Positions 7,506-16,802 of a DNA stretch of 64,000 nucleotides are shown one piece after another. The translations under genes and the position numbers were made by a program. Numbering within the stretch: position 1 is the first letter of the stretch; every line of letters starts with the position of its first letter. This DNA comes from Myxococcales bacterium UBA1660 (GTDB taxonomy: Bacteria > Myxococcota_A > Polyangia > Polyangiales > Houyiibacteriaceae): positions 2,681 to 66,680 of the forward strand of contig DCLA01000045.1 of NCBI GenBank assembly GCA_002320815.1, read 5' to 3'. The notes beneath the pieces were generated by a model, which saw only the letters and a program-made list of their open reading frames with translations, ran no database searches and was not told where the DNA came from.

Positions 7506-9308
7506 ATGAGCGAGCGCGAAGTGAACTACACCATCGGCGTCGACCTCGGGACCACCCACTGCGCGGTGGCCGCGGTCGACCACGACCTCAGCGAAGGCGA
7601 GGAGATCGCCCTCGAGGTCCTGCGGGTGCCCCAGAGCGTGGCGCCCGGCGAGGTCGAGGCACGGGATCTGTTGCCCTCGTTCCTCTACCTGCCCCACGAC
7701 CAGGAGCTGCCGGCCGGCTCCACCGCCCTGCCCTGGAACCCCACCCCGGCCCACCTGGTCGGCGAGCTGGCTCGGCGGCTGGGCGCCGGCAGCCCCACCC
7801 GCCTGGTCTCCAGCGCCAAGTCCTGGCTGAGCCACCCCGGCGTGGATCGGCGCGGCGCGATCCTGCCCGTCGACGCGCCCGAGGGCGAACGACGCATCTC
7901 GCCCGTCGACGCGTCCATGCAGTACCTCGCGCATCTGCGCGAGGCCTGGGACCAGTCGCACCCGGAGGCGCCCTTCGCGCAGCAGGAGGTCGTCCTCACG
8001 GTCCCGGCGTCCTTCGACCCAGCCGCCCGCGAGCTCACCGCCGAGGCCGCGGCCCAGGCGGGCTACCAGCACCTGACGCTCCTCGAGGAGCCCCAGGCAG
8101 CGCTCTATTCCTGGGTCCACTCCACCGAGGGCGGCTGGCGGGAGACCCTCCAGGTCGGCGACACGATCCTGGTGGTGGACGTCGGCGGCGGCACCACCGA
8201 CTTCTCGCTCATCGCGGTGACCGAGGAGGACGGCTCGCTGGCATTGGAGCGGATCGCCGTGGGCGACCACATCCTCCTGGGCGGCGACAACATGGATCTG
8301 GCCCTCGCCTACACCGTGAAGGCGAAGCTCGAGGGCGAAGGGAAGAACGTCGAGGACTGGCAGGTCCGGGGCATCGTGCAGGGCTGCCGCCAGGCCAAGG
8401 AGGCCCTCCTCGCCGGCGAGACCGAGGCGGTACCCATCGTGGTGCCCAGCCGCGGCTCGAAGCTCATCGGCGGATCCCTCCGCACCGAGCTCACCCGCGC
8501 CGAGGTCGAGGCGGTCGTCTTGAACGGCTTCTTCCCCGAGGTCGGCGTCGACGAACACCCGGCGCGCCGGTCCCGGACCGCGCTCACGCAGCTCGGCCTG
8601 CCCTACGCCCAGGACGCGGGGATCACCCGCCACCTGGCCAGCTTCCTCTCCCGGCAGGCCCCCGAGGGTGCCCGCTTCCGGCACCCCAGCGCGCTGCTCT
8701 GGAACGGCGGCGTCCTCAAGGCGCCCGCCATCGCCGAGCGCCTCCAGGGCGTGGTCTCGAGCTGGCTCGCGGCCGATGGCGGCGAGCCCGCGCGCCTCCT
8801 CGAGGGGCCGGACCTCGACCGCGCCGTCGCGCGCGGCGCGTCCTACTACGGCTACGCGCGCCGCGGCGGCGGCGTCCGGATCCGCGGTGGTCTGGCGCAG
8901 GCCTACTACGTCGGCGTCGAGACCGCGCAGCCCGCGGTCCCCGGGCTCGCGCCGCCGGTGCACGCGATCTGCGTCGCCCCCTTCGGCCTCGAAGAAGGTC
9001 ACGAGGCGGAGCCGGTCCCGCAGGAGCTGGGCCTGGTGGTCGGCGAGCCGGTGCGCTTCCGCTTCTTCGGCTCGTCGGTCCGCCGCGACGACGCGGTCGG
9101 CACCCTCCTGCAGCGCTGGAGCGACGAGGAGCTGGTCGAGCTCGGCGCCATCGAAGCCAACCTGCCCGCCGGCGACCGCCGCGCCGGCGAGATCGTCCCC
9201 GTGCGTCTCGGCGCGCGGGTGACGGAGGTCGGTACGCTCGTGCTCGAGGCGCGTCCCCGGGAGGGCGACCAGCGCTGGAACGTCGAGCTCTCGCTCCGCG
9301 AAGACTGA
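7506..9308 (+). CDS. Hsp70-like ATPase, short form
   Basis: A 600-residue actin-fold ATPase of the Hsp70 superfamily. Phosphate-1 motif: IGVDLGTTHCAV near residue 10. Phosphate-2 motif: VDVGGGTTDFSL near 223. Adenosine motif: LLWNGGVLKAPAI near 397. After the ATPase fold there is only a short beta-rich tail (VRFRFFGSSVRRDD onwards) rather than a full DnaK substrate domain with lid, so this is not the housekeeping DnaK. It follows the DUF2760 gene by 28 bases on the same strand and is likely co-transcribed with it. A larger relative is encoded at 12003-14825. A role in protein quality control or assembly is inferred. Confidence 0.88.
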   Translation: MSEREVNYTIGVDLGTTHCAVAAVDHDLSEGEEIALEVLRVPQSVAPGEVEARDLLPSFLYLPHDQELPAGSTALPWNPTPAHLVGELARRLGAGSPTRLVSSAKSWLSHPGVDRRGAILPVDAPEGERRISPVDASMQYLAHLREAWDQSHPEAPFAQQEVVLTVPASFDPAARELTAEAAAQAGYQHLTLLEEPQAALYSWVHSTEGGWRETLQVGDTILVVDVGGGTTDFSLIAVTEEDGSLALERIAVGDHILLGGDNMDLALAYTVKAKLEGEGKNVEDWQVRGIVQGCRQAKEALLAGETEAVPIVVPSRGSKLIGGSLRTELTRAEVEAVVLNGFFPEVGVDEHPARRSRTALTQLGLPYAQDAGITRHLASFLSRQAPEGARFRHPSALLWNGGVLKAPAIAERLQGVVSSWLAADGGEPARLLEGPDLDRAVARGASYYGYARRGGGVRIRGGLAQAYYVGVETAQPAVPGLAPPVHAICVAPFGLEEGHEAEPVPQELGLVVGEPVRFRFFGSSVRRDDAVGTLLQRWSDEELVELGAIEANLPAGDRRAGEIVPVRLGARVTEVGTLVLEARPREGDQRWNVELSLRED

Positions 9309-9310
9309 TT

Positions 9311-9340
9311 CTCCCCCCGGCGCGGTCACGAACGGGGGAG
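9311..9340 (+). terminator. Possible hairpin after the Hsp70-like gene
   Basis: CTCCCCC at 9311-9317 pairs with GGGGGAG at 9334-9340 across a 16-base loop, starting 3 bases after the stop codon. There is no T-run, so intrinsic termination is uncertain. Confidence 0.3.
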
Positions 9341-9427
9341 ATCGTTCGTACCGGCGGGGGCGGATCGTGTTGCCTTTCGTTTCTCGCTCTTGCTCTCCCG
9401 GCGAGGGCGAGGAACGATACGAAGGCG

Positions 9428-10312
9428 ATGTCTGGAGGCGACGCGTGGAAATCCGAGGGGCTCCCCAAGCCCGGGACCACAGTGGTGGCCCGCTATCGTC
9501 TCGACGAGGCCATCGCGCGCGGCGGCATGTCGATGATCTACCGCGCGCGGGATCTCTTCAACGACCGCGACGTGGTCCTGAAGGTGCTGCCGCAGCGCCT
9601 GCTGACCGCCCGGTCCCACGCGCGCTTCATGCGTGAAGCCCGACTGGCCAGCCTGGTCCAGCACGAGAACGTGGTGGTCACCTATGACGCCGGCCTGATG
9701 GAGGACGGCACCCCCTACATCGTCATGGACCTCCTCGAAGGTCGCTCGCTCTACCAGCGCCTGGAAGCGGAAGGCCCGGTGCCGCTGAAGGAGGCCGCCG
9801 AGATCCTCTGCGCGGTGTGCAGCGGCGTGCAGGCGGCCCACGAGAAGGGCGTGATCCATCGGGACCTCAAGCCGTCGAACGTCTTGGTCCTGGAGGACGG
9901 CACGGTGAAGGTCATCGACTTCGGCCTGAGCAAGGAGATCCACGATCCCGGCCCGTCGATCACCGGACCCGCCGAGGCCCTGGGCACGCCGGCCTACATG
10001 TCCCCCGAGCAGGTCCTGGCGGAGCCCGCCGATCCCCGCACCGACGTGTGGGGCGCCGGGGTGCTCTTCTACGAGCTGATCACCGACAAGGAAGCCTTCC
10101 CGATGGAGAAGGCCCCGCCCGGGCCGCGCCGCGACGCGCTGGTCCAGCAGGTCTTCCACGCGATCCTGCGTCTGGACCCCAAGCCCGCCACCGAGCTCGA
10201 CGCGTCGCTGCCGCCCGAGGTGGACCCCATCGTGAAGCGTGCCTTGGCGAAGCTCCCCGCCGACCGCTACCAGTCGATGAACGAGTTCGCCGACGCGCTC
10301 GGCTGCTTCTGA
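9428..10312 (+). CDS. Cytosolic Ser/Thr protein kinase
   Basis: A 294-residue Hanks-type kinase made almost entirely of the catalytic domain. The ATP lysine is K52 (VVLKVLP), the catalytic loop HRDLKPSN starts at 144, DFG is at 164-166, and the activation segment ends in MSPEQ. The glycine loop, ARGGMSMIY, is slightly unusual. There is no membrane segment or sensor domain, so a partner probably supplies the signal. It lies 119 bases after the Hsp70-like gene on the same strand and is convergent with the carotenoid gene. Its place between two Hsp70-like genes suggests it may phosphorylate them or share their regulation (inference). Confidence 0.92.
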   Translation: MSGGDAWKSEGLPKPGTTVVARYRLDEAIARGGMSMIYRARDLFNDRDVVLKVLPQRLLTARSHARFMREARLASLVQHENVVVTYDAGLMEDGTPYIVMDLLEGRSLYQRLEAEGPVPLKEAAEILCAVCSGVQAAHEKGVIHRDLKPSNVLVLEDGTVKVIDFGLSKEIHDPGPSITGPAEALGTPAYMSPEQVLAEPADPRTDVWGAGVLFYELITDKEAFPMEKAPPGPRRDALVQQVFHAILRLDPKPATELDASLPPEVDPIVKRALAKLPADRYQSMNEFADALGCF

Positions 10313-10336
10313 GCGAAGCGCGTCTCGGTTCGCCCC

Positions 10337-11863
10337 CTACTTCGGGTCGGGCACCACGGTGTCCAGCACGCGAGCGGTGCTGAGCACCCCGGGCATCCCC
10401 GCGCCCGGGTGGGTCCCCGCGCCGACCAGGTAGAGCCCCTCGATGTCCTCGCTCGCGTTGTGCGGCCGGAAGTAGGCGCTCTGGAGCAGATTGGGCTGGA
10501 TACCGAAGGCCGCGCCCTTGAAGCTCAGGTAGTCGGAGAGGAAGTCGTCGGGCGTCAGCAGCCGACTGGTCACCAGGTGCTCCTCCAGGCCCGGCAGCAT
10601 GGTCGACGAGAGCAGGCGCGCGATGGCCTCGCGATAGGGCTCGGCCCGCTCCTCCCAGTCGACGTCGGCGTCCAGGTGCGGCACCGGCGACAGGACGTAG
10701 AAGGCGTCGCTCCCGGCGGGCGCCATCGACGGGTCGGTCGCCGTGGGCCGGTGCAGGTAGAGGCTGAAGTCGTCGGCCAACACCTTGGTCTCGAAGATGT
10801 CCTCCAGCAGCCCCTGGTAGCGAGGTCCCAGCAGGATCGTGTGGTGCGCGACGTCGTCGTACTTCCGGTCGGTCCCGAAGTACCAGACGAAGAGGCTCAT
10901 CGAGTAGCGCGAGCGCTCGATCTTCCGGTCGGTCCAGCGCTTCCGGTGTTCCGGCGCGACGAGGTGCCGATAGGTCCACGCGGAGTCGGCGTTCGAGACC
11001 ACCACGTCCGCTGGGAGCTTCTCGCCGCCGTGGAGCTCGACGCCCTTGGCGCGGCCGCCCTCGACGGTGATGCGCCGGACCTCTTCGCCGAGGCGGAGCT
11101 CGCCGCCGAGCCCCTCGAGGAGCTCGACCATGCCCTTCACCAACGCCCCGGTGCCGCCCATGGGGAACCACACGCCCCACTTGCGCTCCAGGTAGGCGAT
11201 CAGCGTGTAGATGCTGGTGGTGGAGTACGGGTTCCCGCCCACGAGGAGCGGGTGGAAGGAGAGCACCTGTCGGAGCCGCGCGTCCTTCACGTAGCGGGCG
11301 ACGAGCTGGGCCACCGTGAGATGGCTGTCGAGCTTCATCATCGCCGGGGCGACCCGGAGCATGTCCGTCGCGTTCCCGAAGGGCACGTGGGCCAGCTTCT
11401 CGAAGCCGATGCGGAAGATCTCCTCGCTCTTGGCGACGAAGGCCTCGTAGCCGGCCATGTCCTCGGGCGCGAGCTTGGCGATCTCCGCGCGCATCCGGAC
11501 CGGGTCGCCGGTGTAATCGAAGAGCGTCCCGTCATCGAAGCGGATCCGGTAGAAGGGCGCCACCGGGCGCATGTCGATGGAGTCCGCCATCCGCTTGCCG
11601 CAGAGCTCCCAGAGCTCCTCGAAGAGGAAGGGCGCGGTGACCACCGTGGGCCCCGCGTCGAAGCGGAAGCCGTCTTCTTCGAAGACCCGCGCGCGGCCGC
11701 CGGGTTGGTCCAGGCGGTCCACCACCGTGACCCGGTAGCCCCGCACCCCCAGCCGGATGGCCGCCGCGAGCCCGCCGAGCCCCGCGCCGATGACCACCGC
11801 TCGGCGATCCGTCAGGGGCCGCGGGCCCATGGCCGGATCCAAGAGACGCCCCTCGGGCAGCAT
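10337..11863 (-). CDS. crtI: Phytoene desaturase family (CrtI-type) oxidoreductase
   Basis: About 508 residues. The N-terminal dinucleotide-binding fold AVVIGAGLGGLAAAIRL is followed by the E/D-rich strand and GGRARVFEEDGFRFDAGPTV, typical of the FAD-dependent carotenoid desaturases. The C-terminus holds the family signature LYLVGAGTHPGAGMPGV. Family members desaturate phytoene or later carotenoid intermediates at the membrane. The start is uncertain: GTG at 11920 or 11884, or ATG at 11863 or 11830, are all in frame, and 11830 would already include the full FAD fold. No other carotenoid gene is present nearby, so the exact substrate (CrtI or CrtD type) is open. It is divergent from the large Hsp70-like gene. 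Confidence 0.88.
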   Translation of the reverse strand: MLPEGRLLDPAMGPRPLTDRRAVVIGAGLGGLAAAIRLGVRGYRVTVVDRLDQPGGRARVFEEDGFRFDAGPTVVTAPFLFEELWELCGKRMADSIDMRPVAPFYRIRFDDGTLFDYTGDPVRMRAEIAKLAPEDMAGYEAFVAKSEEIFRIGFEKLAHVPFGNATDMLRVAPAMMKLDSHLTVAQLVARYVKDARLRQVLSFHPLLVGGNPYSTTSIYTLIAYLERKWGVWFPMGGTGALVKGMVELLEGLGGELRLGEEVRRITVEGGRAKGVELHGGEKLPADVVVSNADSAWTYRHLVAPEHRKRWTDRKIERSRYSMSLFVWYFGTDRKYDDVAHHTILLGPRYQGLLEDIFETKVLADDFSLYLHRPTATDPSMAPAGSDAFYVLSPVPHLDADVDWEERAEPYREAIARLLSSTMLPGLEEHLVTSRLLTPDDFLSDYLSFKGAAFGIQPNLLQSAYFRPHNASEDIEGLYLVGAGTHPGAGMPGVLSTARVLDTVVPDPK

Positions 11864-12002
11864 ACGTTCGATCAACGCCGTCACGGGCCCGAGCCTGGCG
11901 CCACCTCGTCTCCGTGTCACCCCCGACTTCGCACAAAGGCCCGAGCGGTCGCTTCACCGCGCCACGTGCACCTCGCCGGCCCTGGGCTAATGTCCGCCTC
12001 CC

Positions 12003-14825
12003 ATGGCGGTCCAATCGCGATACCTGGTCGGCATCGACCTCGGCACCACCCACACCGTGGTCGCCTACGCCGACACCACCAAGGCCGGTGCGCCCACCGA
12101 CGACGCCCCCGGTGCCCCGCCGCCGGTGGAGACCTTCGAGGTCGAACAGCTCGTCGCGCCCGGCGAGGTGGCCAAGCGCTCGATGCTCCCCTCGCTCCGC
12201 TACCACCCGTCGGAGGCCGAGCTCGCGCCCGGGGACCTGGGGCTGCCCTGGGCGGGTTCGCCCACCGACCACGTCGTCGGCGAGCTGGCGGGTCGCCTCG
12301 GCGCCAAGGTCCCCGGTCGCCTGGTGGCGAGCGCCAAGAGCTGGCTGAGCCACTCGGCGGTCGACCGCTCCGCGGACATCCTCCCCTGGGGCGCGCCCGC
12401 CGACGTGGCCAAGGTGTCGCCGGTCGAAGCCTCGGCGTCCTACCTTCGGCACCTCCGGGCCAACTGGGACGAGCGCTTCCCCAAGAACCCACTGCACACC
12501 CAGGAGGTCGTGCTCACCGTCCCGGCGAGCTTCGACGAAGGCGCCCGCGCCCTGACCCTGGAGGCCGCCAAGCGCGCCGGGCTCCGGGTGCGCCTGGTCG
12601 AGGAGCCTCAGGCGGCGTTCTACGCCTTCCTCGACGCCACCCGCGACGGCCTCGAGGACGCCCTCGGCGCCACTCGCCTCGCGGTCATCGTGGACGTCGG
12701 CGGCGGCACCACCGACCTCACGCTCATCCAGGTGGAGATGCGGGAGACCGGCCCGCGGCTGACCCGGGTCGCCGTCGGCGAGCACCTGATGCTCGGCGGC
12801 GACAACATGGATCTCACCCTGGCCCGCCTCGCCGAGGAGCGGCTCGGCCGCAGCCTCGACGCGGCGCGTTTCAACCAGCTCGTCCAGCAGTGCCGCCTGG
12901 CCAAGGAGCGCCTGCTGAGCGCCGACGCCCCCGAGAGCGCCGACGTCACCGTGCTGGGGAGTGGCCGCAAGCTCGTCGGCGGCGCCCTCAAGACCGCCCT
13001 CGGTCGCGACGAGGTCCGGCAGCTGGTCCTCGACGGCTTTTTCCCCGAAGTCGACGCCGCGGCGCGCCCCTCCACCAAGCGCGGCGGCATCGTCGAGTTC
13101 GGGCTCCCCTACGTCTCGGACGCGGGGATCACCCGGCACGTGGCCGCCTTCCTCGCGCGGCACGAAGAGCTCGCCCGGGAAGCGCTCGGGAAGAAGGACC
13201 TCCGGAGCGGCGCCGACCAGGACGCGCCCGCGATGCCCGACGCGGTCCTCTTCAACGGTGGCGTCTTCGGGAGCCCACTCCTCCGGGAGCGCATGCAGGG
13301 CGTCCTCGGCGCCTGGCGCGGTGGCCCGCCCACGCTGCTGGAGAACGGCCGCCCGGAGCTCGCCGTCGCCCGAGGCGCGGTGGCCTACGGGCTCGCCCGC
13401 CGCGGCCTCGGCCTGCGCATCGGCGGCGGCTCGGCGCGCAGCTACTTCCTGCTCGTCGACCGCGGCGGCGACGGTCCGCAGAAGGGCGTCTGCATCCTGC
13501 CCCGCGGGTCCGAGGAAGGCGAAGAGGTCGCCCTCGAAGACCGCACCTTCCAGCTCCGGGTGGGTCGCCCGGTCCGCTTCCACGTCGCGTCTACCACCGC
13601 CGACGTCGAGCACGTCCGCGCCGGCCAGCTCGTCTCCATCGACGACCCCGAGCGCTACCAGACCCTGCCGCCGATCGCCGCGGTGCTCACCACCGAGGAC
13701 GACGCCCAGAAGGAGGTGCCCGTCTCGCTGGTCGCACAGCTCACCGAGATCGGCACCCTCGAGGTCGGCTGTGTCCACACCGAGACCGGCAAGCGCTGGC
13801 AGCTCGAGCTCAGCCTCCGCGGCGGCGGAAGCAGCGGTCCCGCCCAGCGGGTGGGTCAGCTCCACTCCCGCTTCGCGGAGGCCACCGCGCTGGTCGATCT
13901 GGCCTACGGCAAGCCGAAGAAGGGCCAGGCGGCCCCCAAGCCCCGGGACATCAAGCGGCTCCGAGTCGACCTGGAGAAGGTCCTCGGGCCGCGCGACACC
14001 TGGGACACGCCGCTCCTCCGGGAGCTCTTCGGGGCCCTGCTCGCGGGCCTCAAGCGTCGCCGCCGCTCCGCCGACCACGAGCGGATGTGGTTCCACCTGG
14101 TCGGTTGGTGCATGCGGCCCGGCTTCGGCTACCCGCTCGACGAGTGGCGGGTGGAACAGCTCGCACCCGTCCTCGATCAGGGGGTCCAGTTCGCCCCCGA
14201 GGCCCAGAACTGGTCCGAGTTCTGGACCCTCTGGCGTCGCCTCGCGGGCGGCCTGCCGCCCAAGATGCAGACCGCGCTCCTCGACCAGCTGGACTACTAC
14301 CTCCAGCCGCCGATGAAGGGGCACAAGAAGCGCAAGCGCCCCGATGGCCCCAAGAAGCTCGGCTACGACGACATGGTACGCCTCGCCGGCGCCCTCGAGC
14401 GGGTGCCGCCGGAGCGGAAGGCCAAGGTCGGCGGCTGGCTCGTCGAGCGCCTCGACCAGCACGACGACAACCCCCAGACCTGGTGGGCCGTGGGCCGGCT
14501 CGGGTCCCGGGTGCCCTTCCACGGCAGCGCGCACCAGGTCGTGCCTCGCCACGTGGCGGCCCAGTGGCTGGAAAAGGCCCTCACCTTCGACTTCCGGGAC
14601 GCCCCCGAGGCCGCCTTCGCGGCCACCCTGATCGCGCGCCGGAGCGGCGATCGCGAACGCGATCTCGCCGAAGATCTGCGCGAGGGAGTCGCCAAGCGGC
14701 TGGAACATGCGGGCATGCCCGCGAGCTGGGTCTCGATGGTTCGGGAGGTCACGCACCTCGACGCCGCCGACGAACGACGGCTCCTCGGCGACTCGCTGCC
14801 CCCGGGCCTCCGCCTGGTCGAGTGA
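12003..14825 (+). CDS. Large Hsp70-like protein with extra C-terminal domain
   Basis: A 940-residue protein. Residues 1 to about 590 form an Hsp70-type ATPase closely similar to the protein at 7506-9308. Phosphate-1 is VGIDLGTTHTVV, phosphate-2 is VDVGGGTTDLTL, the adenosine motif is VLFNGGVFGSPLL, and shared blocks include SAKSWLSH and GGDNMDL. Residues of about 600-940 are a helical, Trp-rich extension (ERMWFHLVGWCMRPGFGYPL, PQTWWAVGRLGSRVPFHGS). I take this to be the DUF3731-type tail known from some bacterial Hsp70 relatives. There is no DnaK-type lid. It is probably cytosolic. It is transcribed away from crtI and lies 1.7 kb from the DUF2760/Hsp70/kinase group. Confidence 0.85.
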   Translation: MAVQSRYLVGIDLGTTHTVVAYADTTKAGAPTDDAPGAPPPVETFEVEQLVAPGEVAKRSMLPSLRYHPSEAELAPGDLGLPWAGSPTDHVVGELAGRLGAKVPGRLVASAKSWLSHSAVDRSADILPWGAPADVAKVSPVEASASYLRHLRANWDERFPKNPLHTQEVVLTVPASFDEGARALTLEAAKRAGLRVRLVEEPQAAFYAFLDATRDGLEDALGATRLAVIVDVGGGTTDLTLIQVEMRETGPRLTRVAVGEHLMLGGDNMDLTLARLAEERLGRSLDAARFNQLVQQCRLAKERLLSADAPESADVTVLGSGRKLVGGALKTALGRDEVRQLVLDGFFPEVDAAARPSTKRGGIVEFGLPYVSDAGITRHVAAFLARHEELAREALGKKDLRSGADQDAPAMPDAVLFNGGVFGSPLLRERMQGVLGAWRGGPPTLLENGRPELAVARGAVAYGLARRGLGLRIGGGSARSYFLLVDRGGDGPQKGVCILPRGSEEGEEVALEDRTFQLRVGRPVRFHVASTTADVEHVRAGQLVSIDDPERYQTLPPIAAVLTTEDDAQKEVPVSLVAQLTEIGTLEVGCVHTETGKRWQLELSLRGGGSSGPAQRVGQLHSRFAEATALVDLAYGKPKKGQAAPKPRDIKRLRVDLEKVLGPRDTWDTPLLRELFGALLAGLKRRRRSADHERMWFHLVGWCMRPGFGYPLDEWRVEQLAPVLDQGVQFAPEAQNWSEFWTLWRRLAGGLPPKMQTALLDQLDYYLQPPMKGHKKRKRPDGPKKLGYDDMVRLAGALERVPPERKAKVGGWLVERLDQHDDNPQTWWAVGRLGSRVPFHGSAHQVVPRHVAAQWLEKALTFDFRDAPEAAFAATLIARRSGDRERDLAEDLREGVAKRLEHAGMPASWVSMVREVTHLDAADERRLLGDSLPPGLRLVE

Positions 14826-14865
14826 AGCGGGCAGTAAAACCCCGCTGATACCGGCGATTTGAGGC

Positions 14866-14895
14866 TTGACGCGGGGACCCCGGGGATCGTTCAAT
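14866..14895 (+). promoter_or_regulatory. Possible sigma70-type promoter
   Basis: TTGACG at 14866-14871 is followed after 18 bases by TTCAAT at 14890-14895, in the 141-base gap before the FHA gene. The -10 match is only moderate. Confidence 0.3.
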
Positions 14896-14957
14896 GGCGC
14901 CCGGTCAGCACCCGGCCAGGCACCCCGTCTGGCCCTGATCGAAGAGGCAGGAGCGAG

Positions 14958-14963
14958 AAGGAG
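14958..14963 (+). promoter_or_regulatory. Ribosome binding site deciding the FHA gene start
   Basis: AAGGAG at 14958-14963 lies 3 bases before the ATG at 14967. It supports this start over longer in-frame starts upstream, and the FHA fold begins immediately after it. Confidence 0.6.
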
Positions 14964-14966
14964 CCG

Positions 14967-16781
14967 ATGTTCGCAGTCGTCATCACCGAGAAGGGGGGCG
15001 CTCAGCGGCGCATGGAGTTCGACAAGAACGAAGTGACCATCGGCCGCGTTCAGGGGAACGACATCATCCTCCCCAAGGGGAACGTCTCCAAGCGCCACTC
15101 GCGGATCGTCCTCAAGGACAATCGCTTCATCGTCGTCGACCTGAAGAGCACCAACGGGACCTACGTCAACGGACGGAAGATCACGTCGCCGCTGGTCGTG
15201 AAGCCGGGAGACAAGGTCTACATCGGCGACTTCATCATGACGGTCGAGGAGACCGCCGGAGCGGCCGCCGCGGCGCCCGCCCCCGAGCCCTCGCCTTCGT
15301 CGCCCGCGCGTCGAGGTCCGCCCCCGCTCCGGTCCGCGCCTCCGCCCGCTCCGGAGCCCGAGCCCCCCGCGCCGGCTCCCGCGCCGCCTTCGATGCCCCA
15401 GGCACCCGTGCCCCAGCCGTCCGCGGCCCCGGCTCCGGCTCCAGCCCCCGCGCCCGCTCCGGCCCCCGCGCCGCAGCCCATGGCGGCCCCGGCCCCGGCT
15501 CCCGCGCCAGCTCCCGCGCCCGAGCCCCCGACGGCTGCGGCGCCGACGCCCGCTCCCTCCGCCCCGGCCCCCGCGCCCTCCGCGCCGGCGGCTCCCGCCC
15601 CGCGACCCGGCCCCGGCCCCGACACCCGCGGCCCCGCGCGTCCCTCGCTCGGCCAAGCGTCCTCGACCATGGCGGACACCGGCAGCCTCGGCTCGCTGAT
15701 GGCCGGGCTCCGCGGCCGCTTCGACGTCGACGCGGTCGATGGCCAGGACGACCAGTCCCGCTGGGCCCGCGCCAAGGAGGCCATCGAGGCCACCCTCGAC
15801 GACATGGACGGCCAGCGCGACGATGGCCTCGTCGCCGCGGCCCTCGGCGAGGCCGTCGGCCTCGGTCCCTTCGACGCCCTCCTCGAGGATCCCGAGGTCC
15901 ACACGATCGTGGCCGAGGGTCCCCGCAAGATCCTCGTCGACCGGGGCGCCGGGCTCACTCCGGAGAACGTCGGCTTCTCGTCCGCGACCATGCTGGCGAC
16001 CATCGGTCGCCGCCTCCTCGCCCGCGGCGGCACCGACGCGGACGGCGGCGGCCCGATCCTGCGCGCGACCCTCCCCGAGGGCGAGCGGGTCACCGTGATG
16101 CTCCCGCCCGTGGCCGTCGGCGGTCCGCTGGTCGAGGTGCGCCGCAGCGCCGCGGCCGGCGCCGATGGGCTCGTCGCCCGCGGTATGCTCGACCAGAACG
16201 TCCTCGGCGTCCTCGAGCGCGCCGTCGCCGCCCGGAAGAACGTCGCCGTCATCGGCCCGGCGCAGCTCGCCGGCGAGCTCCTCGCGGCCTTGGCGACCTT
16301 CGTCGACGACGACGAGCGCTTCGTGACCGTCGGCGCCAGCGACCTCGCCCTCGGTCGACCCCACGTGGCCCTCGGGCCGGGTGGCGGCCTCGACATCGGC
16401 GCGGTGGCCCGCTACGGCGCGCTCCTCGAGGCCGATCGCTTCATCGTCCACGGCGCCGCCGGCGGCGACGCCCTCGAGGCCCTCGCGGCCATGGCGTCGC
16501 GCGGCGGCGGGTCCTTCATCGGATACGGCGGCAGCAACGGGGGCGACCCCACGGCGGCTCTCCAGCTCGGTGCCCGCCTCGCCGGTCGCGCCGACGCGGA
16601 GGCCATCGCGGCCCTCGTGGCCAGCGCCGTCGACGTGGTGGTCCACGTCGAGCACACCGCCGACGGTCCTCGCGTCTCCAGCGTCGCCGAGGTCACCGGC
16701 GCCAACGGCTCGGGCGTCGCGGCGTCCACGCTCTTCGCCTACGACGGGTCATTCCAGACCCAGGGCTCGCCCAGCTTCTGA
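14967..16781 (+). CDS. FHA domain fused to degenerate CpaF/TadA-like ATPase
   Basis: 604 residues. Residues 1 to about 95 are an FHA domain with all phosphopeptide-binding landmarks (TIGRVQGNDI, SKRHSR, STNGTYVNG). Residues of about 95-225 are a long Pro/Ala linker. The remainder follows the CpaF/TadA secretion ATPase layout: an N-terminal domain (LGPFDALLEDPEVHTIV, then ILVDRGAG), then a RecA-like core with DERFVTVGASDLALG. The P-loop position reads IGPAQLAGE, lacking the Gly-Lys-Ser/Thr of Walker A. The Walker B region reads DRFIVHGAAGGDALEAL, lacking the acidic residue usual in VGEVRGGEAL. It should therefore not hydrolyse ATP by the normal mechanism and is inferred to be a phosphothreonine-reading scaffold. 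Confidence 0.85.
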   Translation: MFAVVITEKGGAQRRMEFDKNEVTIGRVQGNDIILPKGNVSKRHSRIVLKDNRFIVVDLKSTNGTYVNGRKITSPLVVKPGDKVYIGDFIMTVEETAGAAAAAPAPEPSPSSPARRGPPPLRSAPPPAPEPEPPAPAPAPPSMPQAPVPQPSAAPAPAPAPAPAPAPAPQPMAAPAPAPAPAPAPEPPTAAAPTPAPSAPAPAPSAPAAPAPRPGPGPDTRGPARPSLGQASSTMADTGSLGSLMAGLRGRFDVDAVDGQDDQSRWARAKEAIEATLDDMDGQRDDGLVAAALGEAVGLGPFDALLEDPEVHTIVAEGPRKILVDRGAGLTPENVGFSSATMLATIGRRLLARGGTDADGGGPILRATLPEGERVTVMLPPVAVGGPLVEVRRSAAAGADGLVARGMLDQNVLGVLERAVAARKNVAVIGPAQLAGELLAALATFVDDDERFVTVGASDLALGRPHVALGPGGGLDIGAVARYGALLEADRFIVHGAAGGDALEALAAMASRGGGSFIGYGGSNGGDPTAALQLGARLAGRADAEAIAALVASAVDVVVHVEHTADGPRVSSVAEVTGANGSGVAASTLFAYDGSFQTQGSPSF

Positions 16782-16802
16782 GCCGAGCCCTGCTCCCCGC
16801 CG

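Noticed and set aside
10409..14848. Very long open frame antisense or out of frame to crtI and the large Hsp70-like gene
   Set aside because: It is a GC-skew shadow: the protein is Arg/Gly/Pro/His-rich with no motifs, while the true frames carry complete FAD and Hsp70 signatures.
11532..16655. 1707-codon open frame on the minus strand across the Hsp70-like and FHA genes
   Set aside because: Its composition is typical of antisense frames in GC-rich DNA, it has no recognisable domain, and it conflicts with three well-supported genes.
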